Of a stretch of 52,817 nt of DNA, positions 8,758 through 20,600 are shown piece by piece. The position numbers and the translations under genes are program-made. The notes beneath the pieces were generated by a model. That model was given only the letters and a program-made list of their open reading frames with translations. It did no database searches and had not been told where the DNA came from. The stretch is taken from positions 1 through 52,817 of the forward strand of contig NZ_JADCBK010000070.1 of NCBI RefSeq assembly GCF_020253525.1. The letters are read 5' to 3'. How positions within the stretch are numbered: the stretch's first letter is position 1; each line of letters starts with the position of its first letter. This stretch comes from Aquidulcibacter sp. (GTDB taxonomy: Bacteria; Pseudomonadota; Alphaproteobacteria; Caulobacterales; Aquidulcibacteraceae).

Positions 8758-9069
8758 ATGTTCGCGGTGATCAAAACTGGCGGCAAGCAATATAAAGTCG
8801 CTGCAGGCGACAAGCTTGTGATTGAGAAATTAGAAGGCGAAGCAGGCAGCGCCATCACCTTCAGCGACGTGCTGATGGTTGGTGGTGAAGCAGGCGTCAC
8901 CGTTGGTGCCCCCCTCGTGGCAGGCGCAACGGTTGCTGCAACTTTGCTGGAAACCCGCAAGGGCGACAAAGTGATGGTCATGAAAAAGACCCGTCGCTCG
9001 ACCTATCGTCGTCGTAACGGCCACCGCCAATGGGGCAGTGTCGTTCACATCACCGCCGTCAACGCGTAA
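8758..9069 (+). CDS. rplU: 50S ribosomal protein L21
   Basis: Large-subunit ribosomal protein of 103 residues. It begins [20 protein letters not shown], the standard L21 N-terminus, and ends with the basic [16 protein letters not shown] block that contacts 23S rRNA. AAGGAACAGCGCG precedes the ATG as ribosome binding site. It forms the usual pair with rpmA (23 bases apart). Confidence 0.98.
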   Translation: MFAVIKTGGKQYKVAAGDKLVIEKLEGEAGSAITFSDVLMVGGEAGVTVGAPLVAGATVAATLLETRKGDKVMVMKKTRRSTYRRRNGHRQWGSVVHITAVNA

Positions 9070-9092
9070 CCAAGCGCACAGGAGACTGACAC

Positions 9093-9362
9093 ATGGCACA
9101 TAAAAAAGCCGGCGGCTCGTCACGCAACGGTCGCGACTCGCACTCCAAGCGTCTTGGCGTCAAGAAGTTCGGCAACGAAATGGTTGTTTCGGGCAACATC
9201 CTCGTGCGTCAACGCGGCACCAAATTCTTTGCTGGTGAAAACGTTGGCCTTGGCCGCGACCACACCCTCTTTGCGACCGCCAATGGCCAGGTCGTCTATA
9301 CCCGCAAGCGCGACGACAAATGTTTTGTATCCGTCATGCCAATTGCGGAAGCAGCAGAATAA
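9093..9362 (+). CDS. rpmA: 50S ribosomal protein L27
   Basis: Large-subunit protein whose N-terminus reaches the peptidyl transferase centre. The 89 residues start [20 protein letters not shown], and [10 protein letters not shown] and [10 protein letters not shown] follow as in all L27. The N-terminus is the direct, non-extended form, so no cleavage is expected. AGGAGACTGACAC precedes the ATG. It is followed by a strong terminator. Confidence 0.98.
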   Translation: MAHKKAGGSSRNGRDSHSKRLGVKKFGNEMVVSGNILVRQRGTKFFAGENVGLGRDHTLFATANGQVVYTRKRDDKCFVSVMPIAEAAE

Positions 9363-9433
9363 GGCGGTCCTGAACCACTCCGGATCGTCTCCCTGAAAAG
9401 GGGTGATCCGGTCAAACAGACCATTTCCCGCGC

Positions 9434-9460
9434 GGGGGGCCGGATCACCGGCCCCCCGTT
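9434..9460 (+). terminator. Rho-independent terminator after rpmA
   Basis: GGGGGGCCGG (9434-9443) and CCGGCCCCCC (9448-9457) form a perfect ten-pair stem around the tetraloop ATCA, followed by GTTTGC. The T tract is short but the stem is very stable. Confidence 0.75.
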
Positions 9461-9557
9461 TGCATTATGCCCTGATGCAAATAGGTCCTTTGAACCAGAG
9501 TTTGGTTCGGGCCAGTCTCCCCCCACCCCGCGCGGGTTTCCGATTGGAGACTTTGCC

Positions 9558-10124
9558 ATGCGTACCCACATTGACACGAGCCGCCTCACCCTGCGCCCCT
9601 TGCAGATGACTGACCTCGACCGTCTGGTATGCCTGGCAAATGATCTGCGCGTATCGGGCAATCTATCCCGCATGCCCCACCCCTACCGTGAACAAGACGG
9701 CGAAGACTGGTTGAGCAAACAGCCGGACATGTGGGCTGGTAAGGAAAACTATGTCTTTGCGATTGAGCATAAGGCTGAAGGCTTTATGGGGGCCATGGGT
9801 CTGCACTGGATGGACCGCATGACGCTGGATGGCAGCTCTGCCTGGGAACTCGGCTATTGGCTGGGCGTGCCCTATTGGGGCCAAGGCTATGCCACCGAAG
9901 CGGGTAAAGCCCTGATCGCGGCGGCAATCACCGACCTCGACCCTGCCTATCTGGTTGCTGGCTTTGCCACGACAAACACACAATCTGGTCACGTGCTTGA
10001 AAAACTTGGCTTCTACAAGGTCGATGCGATTCGCGACATGAGCGTGCTCGCCACGGGCAAATCCAGGCCCACACAAGTCATGCGGCGCGATATCGCCGAA
10101 GCAGAAAGGAGACCGAGGTCATGA
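9558..10124 (+). CDS. GNAT family N-acetyltransferase, RimJ/RimL type
   Basis: Predicted acetyl-CoA-dependent acetyltransferase of 188 residues. The opening TSRLTLRPLQMTDLDRL is the RimJ/RimL-like N-terminus. WELGYWLGVPYWGQGYATEAGKALI carries the acetyl-CoA pyrophosphate-binding loop, and TTNTQSGHVLEKLGFYKV is the C-terminal alpha-beta unit. GGAG lies upstream of the ATG. A second GNAT gene overlaps by ATGA. Position after rpmA suggests a ribosome- or translation-linked substrate, but the substrate cannot be read from sequence. Confidence 0.88.
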   Translation: MRTHIDTSRLTLRPLQMTDLDRLVCLANDLRVSGNLSRMPHPYREQDGEDWLSKQPDMWAGKENYVFAIEHKAEGFMGAMGLHWMDRMTLDGSSAWELGYWLGVPYWGQGYATEAGKALIAAAITDLDPAYLVAGFATTNTQSGHVLEKLGFYKVDAIRDMSVLATGKSRPTQVMRRDIAEAERRPRS

Positions 10125-10666
10125 CGCCAGCCCTATTGACCCCGCGCCTCTTGCTGCGGCCGTTAGAGCATGAGGATAGCCTTGCGCTCGCCGATCTCTT
10201 GAACCGGCCGGAGGTGGCACGCGGCCTATGCACCATCCCCAAGCCCTTCACGCCCCTGCATGCCAGCGCGATGATCTTGATGATCCGGGCCAGTGAAGCC
10301 CGCGGCCTCGAATTTGTCTGGGCGGTGGAGAATGGCGAAGGTGATGTTGTCGGCCAGATTGGCCTGCGGCAAACCAAACCCGGCTGCGCCCAATTGGGCT
10401 ATGCCTTCTTGCCAGAATTCTGGGGCCAAGGCCTCGGGCGCGAGGCGATGGAGGCGGTGCTGGACTGGGCAACGCGCCAGACAGGCTTTACCGCTCTGGA
10501 AGCAGAAGCCCATCCCGACAATCCGGCTAGTCTGCACCTCTTGGAAAAGCTCGGCTTTGTTCCCAAGGGCGCGGTCCAGCGCTTTAGCTTGGCCCAACAA
10601 GACCGCATCCCCTTAGTGTCCTTCCACAAGAGCTTGGGTGCCCCGGCCCATCTGGCTGTGGCCTAA
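10121..10666 (+). CDS. GNAT family N-acetyltransferase, second of pair
   Basis: A 181-residue acetyltransferase of the same RimJ/RimL-like group. It opens with LLTPRLLLRPLEHEDSLAL. The acetyl-CoA loop is in LGYAFLPEFWGQGLGREAMEAVL, and AHPDNPASLHLLEKLGFVPKG closes the fold. It starts inside the stop codon of the preceding GNAT gene, so the two are translationally coupled, but they are not close copies. Substrate unknown. Confidence 0.87.
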   Translation: MTPALLTPRLLLRPLEHEDSLALADLLNRPEVARGLCTIPKPFTPLHASAMILMIRASEARGLEFVWAVENGEGDVVGQIGLRQTKPGCAQLGYAFLPEFWGQGLGREAMEAVLDWATRQTGFTALEAEAHPDNPASLHLLEKLGFVPKGAVQRFSLAQQDRIPLVSFHKSLGAPAHLAVA

Positions 10667-10672
10667 ATGAAG

Positions 10673-10707
10673 AAGGCCCGCTGATCGCTCAGCGGGCCTT
10701 TTTGTTT
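10673..10707. terminator. Strong hairpin terminator between convergent units
   Basis: AAGGCCCGCTGA (10673-10684) and TCAGCGGGCCTT (10689-10700) form a perfect twelve-pair stem with a TCGC loop, followed by TTTGTTTG on the plus strand. It ends the GNAT unit, and may also serve the chemoreceptor gene that converges from the other side. Confidence 0.9.
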
Positions 10708-10729
10708 GTCAGAGATGGTCGAGGCCTGA

Positions 10730-12883
10730 TTAGGCGGCGCGAACGCGCTCCAAGAATTCTTGCGTCTCTTGATCGAGCTTGGCGGCTTGGACCGAGAGTT
10801 CGCGGCTGGCGGCCAAGACTTGGCTTGCAGCCGCACCAGTTTCACCCGCCGTTTCGGTCACACGCGACACGTCCGAGGCCACCGATTGGGAAGCCGCAGC
10901 CACTTGGGTAATGGCGCTGGCGATCTCTTGGGTCACCGTTGCCTGCATATCGACCGACTGGCCAATCATGCCTGCATTTTGGTTGATACGGGTGATAACT
11001 GCTTCGATACGCGACATGGCATCAACAGCACCATCCACAGCGCCTTGGATCGAGCCGATTTGGGCGGCGATATCCTCCGTCGCATTGCCGGTTTGGCTTG
11101 CAAGGTTTTTGACTTCTTGCGCCACGATGGCAAACCCGCGACCTGCTTCCCCGGCACGTGCCGCTTCGATGGTGGCGTTCAGGGCCAAGAGGTTGGTTTG
11201 GTCGGCAATGCCTTTGATCAGCTCAACCACTTCGCCGATGCGACGGGCCGAATTGGCCAGTTCGCTTACCGCACCTTGGGCTTCCCCGCTCAAGCGGACT
11301 GCTTCAATGGCGACCGAGCTCGATTCAGACACATTAGACTGAATGGTCGAGATGGAGCTGGTGAGGCTTTCAGCCGAACCTGCAGCGGTCGAGGCACTGA
11401 CGGTGCTTTCTTCGGCGGCAGCGGCCACGCTGGAGGCCATCATATTGGTGCGGTCAGCAGCAGCCGTCATGGCTTGTGCGGTTGCTTCCAACTCGGCCGA
11501 GGCAGCAGCCACGGTGCGCAGCATGTCACCGGCCACTTGCTCATAGGCTTGGGTAGCAGCAGCAATGGCTTCTGCGCGGCGCATTTGGATCTTGGTCTCT
11601 TCGCTGGCAGCAGCTTCAAGGGCGATGCGCTCGATGGCATTTTCCCGGAAGACTTCAACCGCTTCGGCCATTTCGCCCAATTCGTCACCACGATCACGGC
11701 CTGGAACCATCAGATCGGTCACACCGCCTGCGAGGGTACGCATCGTGTCAGTGATATCCGAGATTGGCTTGGACAAGCTGCGGGCAAACCAGAAGCCTGC
11801 TGCTGCGGCAGCACCGATGGCAACCAAGGTGGCCAACAGAATGTTCAAGGCCAAAGCCCGCAAGGGCTCTTGCGCCTCTGCGACGGTTTCATCGGCAGCC
11901 ACAACAAACTTCGCACCCAAAGTGGTGAAGGGCACGAAAGCGGTGATTGCTGCATTACCATCCGCGTCTTTGGTCACGGTTGTGGTGGCTTTGCCTTCAA
12001 AGCCTTGCTTCACAAACTCATTGTCGACCTTCTGCTTGAGAATGGTTGGCTCTTTGGCGTGGGGTGAGTTGTTACGCACCAAGAAGTCTTCACCAATCAG
12101 GGTGTTTTCGCCCGTCTTGCCGTTTGCTGGCTGTGGCTGCATCGCCGCGTCAAGCTTGTTGATCGACAATTGGATGGCGAACACGCCCTTCAACTCGCCA
12201 TTCGCACCCTTGATGGGCACGGCAATAAAGCCAGCTGGTACATCGGCTGATGGCGCATAAGGTTTAAAGTCTGCAAGCTTTGGCTCTGCATTGGCACCTG
12301 CGGCGATCACATCGCGGACGAGGACGCCAAGACCGGAATCTTTCCATTTGCCATTTGCCAATTGGGTCGCAAAATCACGCTCTTTGAAGACGGTATAGAC
12401 ATTCTGGCCATTCGCATCGAACAGGAAGATGTCGTAGAAATCGTTCGTACGCAGAATATTGCGCAGCCAAGGATGCAGTTCGGCATGGACGGCATCATAG
12501 GCCGTGCCATTGTTTGCCGCATCCCACTTTTCTTTTTGACCAGCTGGATTGGGGTTCTGATCAATATAGGTGGCTTGAAGTTGGGCTTCCGCGTCGGGGC
12601 CCAATTGCGCATAGGCGGCGGCGAAGCGGTCGAGCGCGGAGGAAATGATCGCGCTGGAAGCCAATTCTTTTGCTTGCGCACCCGAAGTATCGAAGAATGC
12701 CTTGGCTGCATCGGCGCGAGAAATGGCCGTTGCTGTCAACATATTCTGGGTTTCGGTGTTGATATTGTTTTGGGAGTTTAAGTAAGCGGCTCCACCCGAC
12801 ATCGCCGCAGCCAAGGCCGCAAGACCAGCAATCACCATCGGTAGCTTCTTCGAAATCGCTACTTTATTCAGCCCAGACAACAT
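10730..12883 (-). CDS. Methyl-accepting chemotaxis protein
   Basis: Membrane chemoreceptor signalling to CheA/CheW. I start at the ATG at 12883 because GGGGAGAG lies six to eight bases upstream; a longer frame from 12952 has no such site. From that start (717 residues) there is TM1 (about 13-34), a large periplasmic Cache-like sensor domain (about 35-350, with [20 protein letters not shown]), TM2 (about 355-378), a HAMP domain, and a long coiled-coil signalling domain. The conserved hairpin tip reads [20 protein letters not shown], followed by [15 protein letters not shown]. The C-terminus lacks an obvious CheR-tether pentapeptide. No other chemotaxis genes are nearby. The ligand cannot be predicted. 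Confidence 0.93.
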   Translation of the reverse strand: MLSGLNKVAISKKLPMVIAGLAALAAAMSGGAAYLNSQNNINTETQNMLTATAISRADAAKAFFDTSGAQAKELASSAIISSALDRFAAAYAQLGPDAEAQLQATYIDQNPNPAGQKEKWDAANNGTAYDAVHAELHPWLRNILRTNDFYDIFLFDANGQNVYTVFKERDFATQLANGKWKDSGLGVLVRDVIAAGANAEPKLADFKPYAPSADVPAGFIAVPIKGANGELKGVFAIQLSINKLDAAMQPQPANGKTGENTLIGEDFLVRNNSPHAKEPTILKQKVDNEFVKQGFEGKATTTVTKDADGNAAITAFVPFTTLGAKFVVAADETVAEAQEPLRALALNILLATLVAIGAAAAAGFWFARSLSKPISDITDTMRTLAGGVTDLMVPGRDRGDELGEMAEAVEVFRENAIERIALEAAASEETKIQMRRAEAIAAATQAYEQVAGDMLRTVAAASAELEATAQAMTAAADRTNMMASSVAAAAEESTVSASTAAGSAESLTSSISTIQSNVSESSSVAIEAVRLSGEAQGAVSELANSARRIGEVVELIKGIADQTNLLALNATIEAARAGEAGRGFAIVAQEVKNLASQTGNATEDIAAQIGSIQGAVDGAVDAMSRIEAVITRINQNAGMIGQSVDMQATVTQEIASAITQVAAASQSVASDVSRVTETAGETGAAASQVLAASRELSVQAAKLDQETQEFLERVRAA

Positions 12884-13054
12884 TACAACTCTCCCCGGTC
12901 CTGTGCCGACATCTCTATCCATCGAGCCTGCCTCGATAGAACTCAGCGCCATAGAATCTGGGAGCCGTTGTATCCGGTAAGTGGTTACGTTTATGTTTAC
13001 AAATATTGACGGGGTTCAGCTTTCGACTGCTATAATCAATACCTTGGGTCTACC

Positions 13055-13909
13055 TTACTTTGTCTGGCGAATGATCGCTTCAATTGCCGCCCAAGCCTCC
13101 GGTTCTTCCAGGGATGGCGCATGGCCAACATTGGGGACCTCAGCTGTAATCAAGTCAGGCTTTGCTTGCTTCATCCGCTCGACAATTTCAGCCGACAAAA
13201 GATCTGAGAGTGCCCCGCGAATAACCGCTGTTGGGATCGGCGTCAGGGCCCCATATTGATCCCAAAGGGTTGGAATGGCCTCTGTCCCACCAGAACTGGC
13301 TACTTGCGCGATGGCGGGGTCATAATCGAACACAATTCCATCGGCTGTCTCAATACAGGTCTTTCGGGCAAAATCGGCCCAAAAAGCAAGGTCTTTGCCG
13401 GGGAAAGCGGCTTCGCCGATCACCGACATCATGGTCGCAGCTTCATCCCAGGTCTGGGCTCGCCCCATTTTACCAACATAGCCTTGAATGCGCTTAAGGC
13501 CTGCGGGGTCCACTTCGGGACCAATGTCGTTCAAGATCGCGCCCGCCACGGTGGTTTGAGAAAAGGCTGCGACCAGCATGGTGATAATGCCGCCCATGCT
13601 GGTTCCAAGGAATACGGCCCGCTTGAGACCCAATCGGTTCAAAATGGTCAGAACATCTTGGGCATAAACAAGTGGGTTATAATTGCTGGGATTGGGGTCC
13701 CAATCCGAGCGCCCCCGACCACGCACATCAAGCGCCAAAACCCGGCGGCCCATGCGGCGAATCGGTTCGATGACGGCCAAAAAGTCTTTATGATTGCGCG
13801 TCAGGCCATGCAGACACAGAACAGGCGGCCCCGTATAGGCCCCAACTGGGTCGAAATCCGCGACATAAGTCTTCACCCCATCATGGCCGACAATCATATG
13901 CTCGTTCAT
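13055..13909 (-). CDS. Alpha/beta hydrolase
   Basis: A 284-residue hydrolase of the alpha/beta fold. LHGLTRN forms the oxyanion region. The nucleophile elbow is GTSMGG (Ser near residue 107), an acid lies in the RGALSDLLSAE segment, and the catalytic His is in VGHAPSLEEPEA near the C-terminus. RGRGRSDWDP after strand 4 is typical of esterases and C-C hydrolases. The ATG at 13909 follows GGGAGCGGG. The substrate is unknown and the neighbours give no pathway. Confidence 0.87.
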   Translation of the reverse strand: MNEHMIVGHDGVKTYVADFDPVGAYTGPPVLCLHGLTRNHKDFLAVIEPIRRMGRRVLALDVRGRGRSDWDPNPSNYNPLVYAQDVLTILNRLGLKRAVFLGTSMGGIITMLVAAFSQTTVAGAILNDIGPEVDPAGLKRIQGYVGKMGRAQTWDEAATMMSVIGEAAFPGKDLAFWADFARKTCIETADGIVFDYDPAIAQVASSGGTEAIPTLWDQYGALTPIPTAVIRGALSDLLSAEIVERMKQAKPDLITAEVPNVGHAPSLEEPEAWAAIEAIIRQTK

Positions 13910-14060
13910 ACCCGCTCCCTACCGCGCCTTTGGCTCTCAAGAGATTAGTTTAAGGCCTATTTGGCGATACGAAACAAGGTCTGAACGGCCCATGAACCTG
14001 AATGAAGGAGCATAAACGTCATATTCGGACGCAAGCAAGCGCTTATTTTGACGATTTCTC

Positions 14061-14089
14061 TTGCAGACTCGTTTTTTCGTTCCTATCTT
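14061..14089 (+). promoter_or_regulatory. Promoter of the SOS-box small gene
   Basis: TTGCAG (14061-14066) and TATCTT (14084-14089) are separated by exactly 17 bases. Transcription would start about 30 bases before the start codon at 14128. The -10 element sits inside the GTTC-N7-GTTC box described next, the arrangement expected for a repressor-occluded promoter. Confidence 0.6.
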
Positions 14090-14093
14090 GTTC
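14079..14093 (+). promoter_or_regulatory. Candidate LexA (SOS) operator, GTTC-N7-GTTC
   Basis: GTTC at 14079-14082 and GTTC at 14090-14093 are separated by exactly seven bases, the direct-repeat form recognised by LexA in alphaproteobacteria. It overlaps the -10 element. One or two such matches are expected by chance in a window this long, so position on a promoter is the main support. Confidence 0.6.
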
Positions 14094-14127
14094 TTATCAA
14101 TCGCAGTAAGACCAGAAAGGAATGGCG

Positions 14128-14415
14128 ATGCAATTATCTCTTTTGCCAGCCTTGGAGGCAGAACGCCCCCGCACCAAGCCTGTGGCCCCATCCCATCGGC
14201 AGGACTCGCCCTTGCCGGTCGTCAGTCGGCCAACCACGGCCCAAATCAATTATCTCAAGCGCCTGACTGGTATTCGCGCCGATGGGCAATTGCAGCGTTA
14301 TGTGGCGCGTAAAGTCGGCAAACAGGTTCAAGCCACTGAAAAGCTGGTTTTGACGAAGCAGGACTTTGCCCAGGCGATAGACCGTGAACTGAATGAGAAG
14401 CGCTGGGCCGCCTAA
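14128..14415 (+). CDS. Small protein of unknown function behind a LexA-type box
   Basis: A 95-residue protein I do not recognise with certainty. The N-terminal 40 residues are Pro-rich and probably flexible. The C-terminal half, from TTAQINYLKRLTGI through RYVARKVGK to LTKQDFAQAIDREL, looks like a small helical domain of the kind seen in DUF3072-like proteins, where a helix reading qINYLkrL is typical. I prefer the ATG at 14128, with AGAAAGG seven bases upstream, to the ATG at 14122, where the spacing would be one base. No membrane segment or signal is seen. The promoter carries a GTTC-N7-GTTC box, so DNA-damage induction is inferred. It converges on proB with a nine-base gap. Confidence 0.72.
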   Translation: MQLSLLPALEAERPRTKPVAPSHRQDSPLPVVSRPTTAQINYLKRLTGIRADGQLQRYVARKVGKQVQATEKLVLTKQDFAQAIDRELNEKRWAA

Positions 14416-14424
14416 CGTCCCGAC

Positions 14425-16649
<2,225 letters not shown>

Positions 16650-16684
16650 TCACAATGAAAGCCAAGCCATTCAGGCGGCAGATT

Positions 16685-17557
16685 TTAAGCTGCAGGTGCA
16701 GGTGCCAGCGGCACAAAGGGCGCATCGGGGCGGTCGGGCATCACGGTTTCGACATGCTGCTTCAGACGTTCGGTTACCTCGGCTGCATCGCCCAAAAGAT
16801 GGTCGGGTGGGATCGCGGGACCAGCCGATAAGGTGAAGAGCTGGCCCTTCTTGTTCAACAGCTCTTTGAACAAGGTGATGTCGCGCAATTCCTTGGAGAA
16901 GCGATCAAAAAAGTGAAACCAAAAGCTCCAAGGGCCTGTCATATGGATCGGCACAATTGGGGCGCGATTCTTTCGGGCGATGGAGACAGCCGAACTCATC
17001 CACTCGGGATCTCGCAACACCCCATTCACATGGCGGGCAAGTCGACCTGCCGGGAAGATAAAGATCGCCCGCTCTGCCTGAAACGCCTCTTGGGTCAGGC
17101 GCAAGGTCTCGCGCGTTTTCTCCCGGGTCCGCTTATGCTCCTCCCACTCAACCGGTACCAAGACGTCGATAAAGCCCGCAGAAACCCGGTGGGCGTCGGC
17201 ATTGGCATAGAAGATTAAGTCGGGCCGGATGGGCTTGATCGCGTCCCAAGCTGCGATACCGTCGGCAATCCCGGTTGGATGATTGGCCACAATCACACAC
17301 CGACCGCTCTTGGGAATATGCTCAAACCCTCGTGTTTGTGTGCGGACCGACAGAAGATGCGCCACTTCCTCTAATGCAGGTAGGCCCGGCAAGGATGCGA
17401 TGGTGTCGGCCATGGTGACCGCCTGATCATAATCGAGCAATTTGTTGAGAGACGCCCGAATAATCGGCCAAAACACCGATTTTGCGAGGCTGGGCGCACG
17501 CTCTTCGATCAGGATATCGATGATATGTTTGTCGCGATGGGGTTGCTGTTCAGGCAT
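16685..17557 (-). CDS. PlsC-like acyltransferase
   Basis: Predicted membrane-associated acyltransferase of 290 residues. The catalytic motif is VANHPTGIADG (an N-H-x4-D version of HX4D), and the glycerophosphate site is the variant IFPAGRLAR where PlsC usually has FPEGT. This resembles the acyltransferase domain of hemolysin-like and ornithine-lipid acyltransferases more than PlsC proper. I start at the ATG at 17557; a TTG 22 codons upstream lengthens the frame but adds no family sequence. It is probably co-transcribed with obgE. The substrate is uncertain. Confidence 0.8.
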   Translation of the reverse strand: MPEQQPHRDKHIIDILIEERAPSLAKSVFWPIIRASLNKLLDYDQAVTMADTIASLPGLPALEEVAHLLSVRTQTRGFEHIPKSGRCVIVANHPTGIADGIAAWDAIKPIRPDLIFYANADAHRVSAGFIDVLVPVEWEEHKRTREKTRETLRLTQEAFQAERAIFIFPAGRLARHVNGVLRDPEWMSSAVSIARKNRAPIVPIHMTGPWSFWFHFFDRFSKELRDITLFKELLNKKGQLFTLSAGPAIPPDHLLGDAAEVTERLKQHVETVMPDRPDAPFVPLAPAPAA

Positions 17558-17685
17558 CAAACAATCCAACGACGCAAGCGGCCACTGGGGTAGAAGCTGC
17601 CATGGACCAGATGGATTTGGCAAGCCCAGATGCCAAGCCCAAAGCGCGCGGCTTTAGGCTTGGCGATCTATGTACATAGCGTGGC

Positions 17686-20600
17686 TTAGAACGCGACCCG
17701 GACCCGGGCGCGCACTTGTTCCACCCGCACATCGGTGCGGTCAATCGTCGTCTCATAGCTGAGGCCCAAGGTGGCCGACTTGAGCTTGGCTTCAACCCCA
17801 AGGCCGACTTCGCCCCAGGATTCATCTTGAGCAAGGCCCGCCACATTGGCCAAGGTCACGCTGGAGGCCGCAGCAAAGCCTAAGCCGCTGGCACCTGTGT
17901 CGGAAGCTTGGAAGTCATGGGCGAGGGCAACCCGTGCCCAAGGCTTGATGTTGCCGCCCGTGCCAAAGTCGCCATAGGCCGTCACACCCAAGCGGGCCAC
18001 CAGCGCTTCAACCGTACGCGCGCCCACGGTTAGACCAATCGGTCCAGATTCCCGATAGGCATCAATCTCGGCCTTGTCATAGGCGATGGAGACGCTGGGT
18101 ATATAAGAGCCCCACGCGGTTTTATTGGTGGCGCTGAGTGCGGCACCCATGCTGGTCAGTGTGCTATCGGTTGAGCCCGAAGCCGCCAAGGGACCCGCAA
18201 AACGCGTCATGTCGAGATTACCTGCCCCACGTGAGGCATAGGCGTCAAAGGCCAGTACGGGGCCAGACACACTGCCATAGACGGACAGGGCCGCGGCGTC
18301 AGACTTTGTCTTGGCGCTGCGGTTCGACAATTTGCTGGTGCCATTGGCGAGGTGGAGGGCCGCCCCTAAGACATAGTTTTTCTGGCTATAGTCGAGACCG
18401 ACCACCCCCGTCACGGTTTCAGTTCGCGCGCCCAAAAAGCCCTTTTGAGCCTCTGCATTGGCACGCAGGCCACGCACTTCACCAAAGGCGCTCCAGCCGG
18501 GTTTCATCGTCGTAGAACCGCTGGATGCCGGCAAAACATCGCCTGCATCGGTCATCACGCCAGTCCCGCCGCTGAGAGCGGCCATTTGAATGCCGCCCCA
18601 ATTGGCCCCTTGCGCGCCGGTTTGGCGGACTTGGGCCACACGTCCCAGGATCATGGCGCTCATGGATTCAGACGTCCGCAACATGGATTGGGCCGCAAGC
18701 TGGTTATCCCACGGGGTCAAGGCTTGCAGGAAGTTTGCGGCCTCGATGGGATTGAGACGGTCCGAGAAGCGATAGATAGAGGCCAAGCTGTTATAATTGC
18801 TGGCGCGGTTGCTATCGAGCAGGCTTGCCAGCCCCGAACATTGCACACTCGCGCAGGCGGCAAACGAGGTGTAAGGCACTGCCGTAATGTCGAGGATGAC
18901 ATCCCGGCCCGATACACGCGGTGTCGCGCGCAAGACGCCGGGCAAGTTCGACGCAATCAGGGTGAAGGCGCCGCTCGTCGTGCCTGTTGCCGAAGCGATA
19001 TTCCAGCTGGTGCCAAAGTCGGGGACATAGCTATTCAGGAAGTTGGCGGCAAAGCCACCGCCCAGCACCAAATTGCCGGTCACATTCAAGCGGTCAGCCG
19101 ATGTCGCACTGGCGATATCAACGCCAAATGTGCCCGTGCTGCCAAAGCCAGCCCCGCCGCTGATCGACAAGGTCCCGACGCCACCAGCTGCCCCCGGCGT
19201 CAACACGCCGCCAGCAACCAAGACGCCCGATTGGGTCAGGATCGAGCCAGAGCCCGATACCGTGCCGCCCAAAACATTGAGTTGGCGCGGCGCGAAAATG
19301 CCGTCGACATTCAAAACGCCCGCGTCCACAAAGGACGAGATCGTTGTGTTCAAGCGGCTGCCAGCGCGAATATTCAAGCCCGATTGCGCCCCCCGCACAT
19401 TGAGGCGGTCGATTGTGGCGGTAACACCCGTCATCGAGGTGGTACCTGCCGCGCGCAAATTGACTTCAAAATAGCGGGTGGAGTTTTGCACCCCTGCCAC
19501 GCCATCGGTATTATTCGGCGTAAAGCCACTGGTACCAACCCCCGTCAGGGCGCCTGAATTGAGGGACAGGCGGCCGGAGGTCCATGGCAAGGTCGAGGAG
19601 GCTTCTGAGGCGATCAAATCGACTTTTGCACTGGGCAAATCCATGGTGCTCGCTTGGGCTTCAGCGCTGGCACCTGTAAAGCGGCTTGGGGCAACTTCGC
19701 CTGTGCCCGTCTCGGCTTCTACGGCATCAGACACCAAATTCACGATCCCAGCATTATCGGTATGGAGCGGATTGGCGGTGCCGCCCGTTGCCGGACAAGT
19801 GCCCGACAAGGTGCAGAGCTTTATGTTGGCAGGGTTTGGCGTGATGGTTCCAAAATTGGTGGACGCATCGGTTACCCCGGCCGCTGCCGTCGTCGGCAAG
19901 GCATTGACCAAAGTGGACCCAGACAAGGTGAAATAAAGTGGGTCTAACTCTTGCCGCCAGCGCGTAGCGTCCGTCCACTCCCCATCGCCTGCGGCGACCG
20001 TCACATATTTATAGGGGTTATTGATTAGGATTTGATCCCAGAACAGATAGAGCGGATTATATCCGGCAATCGTGCCGAAATTGGCGAAAGGGACGGAGAA
20101 GAAGCCGAAGTTATCGTTCGGATTGCCAACCGCATCAAAGAAGAAGCGCGACCCTTGGCTCAACACGCCCAAAGAAACTTCCCGTCCAAATGCGGAAGTC
20201 ACCAAAGGACTGCCCGAGTCGCCAGCCGCCGTGCTGGCTTCGCCCGCAACCGCTGCCCCGGGAAACACATCGAAATCAAACGTATTGCCGGTGGCGCTGC
20301 GCGTGATGCTGGCCGAGAAGGGGCGCGTGGCGCGCGATGGATCGTCGAAATCGAACCAATACATGTCTTGATAGACAAGGGTTGAAGGGCTTAAGCCATT
20401 GCCGATCGCGCTACCATAAACGCCAAGGTTCAGATCGCGGGAACTGCCCAAAAACTGCAGCACATTGCTGCCCAAACGGCGGAAGAAGGTATCGTCCGTT
20501 CCCGACAGACGCGCACCCGTCAAGCCATTGCCCGCTTGGCCATAGCCGCCAATGGTTACGGGGACAGCACCGCTAACTTGGGAAAACAACAGACCAATCC

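Noticed and set aside
10760-12067. A 435-codon open frame antisense to the chemoreceptor
   Set aside because: Composition is odd, there is no ribosome site, and the chemoreceptor on the other strand explains the sequence fully.
13006-13036. TTGACG and TATAAT on the plus strand between the chemoreceptor and hydrolase genes
   Set aside because: The spacer is 19 bases and it would only transcribe antisense to the hydrolase; no product is visible.
18445-19557. A 370-codon frame antisense to the autotransporter
   Set aside because: Low-complexity shadow frame; the autotransporter domains are continuous on the minus strand.
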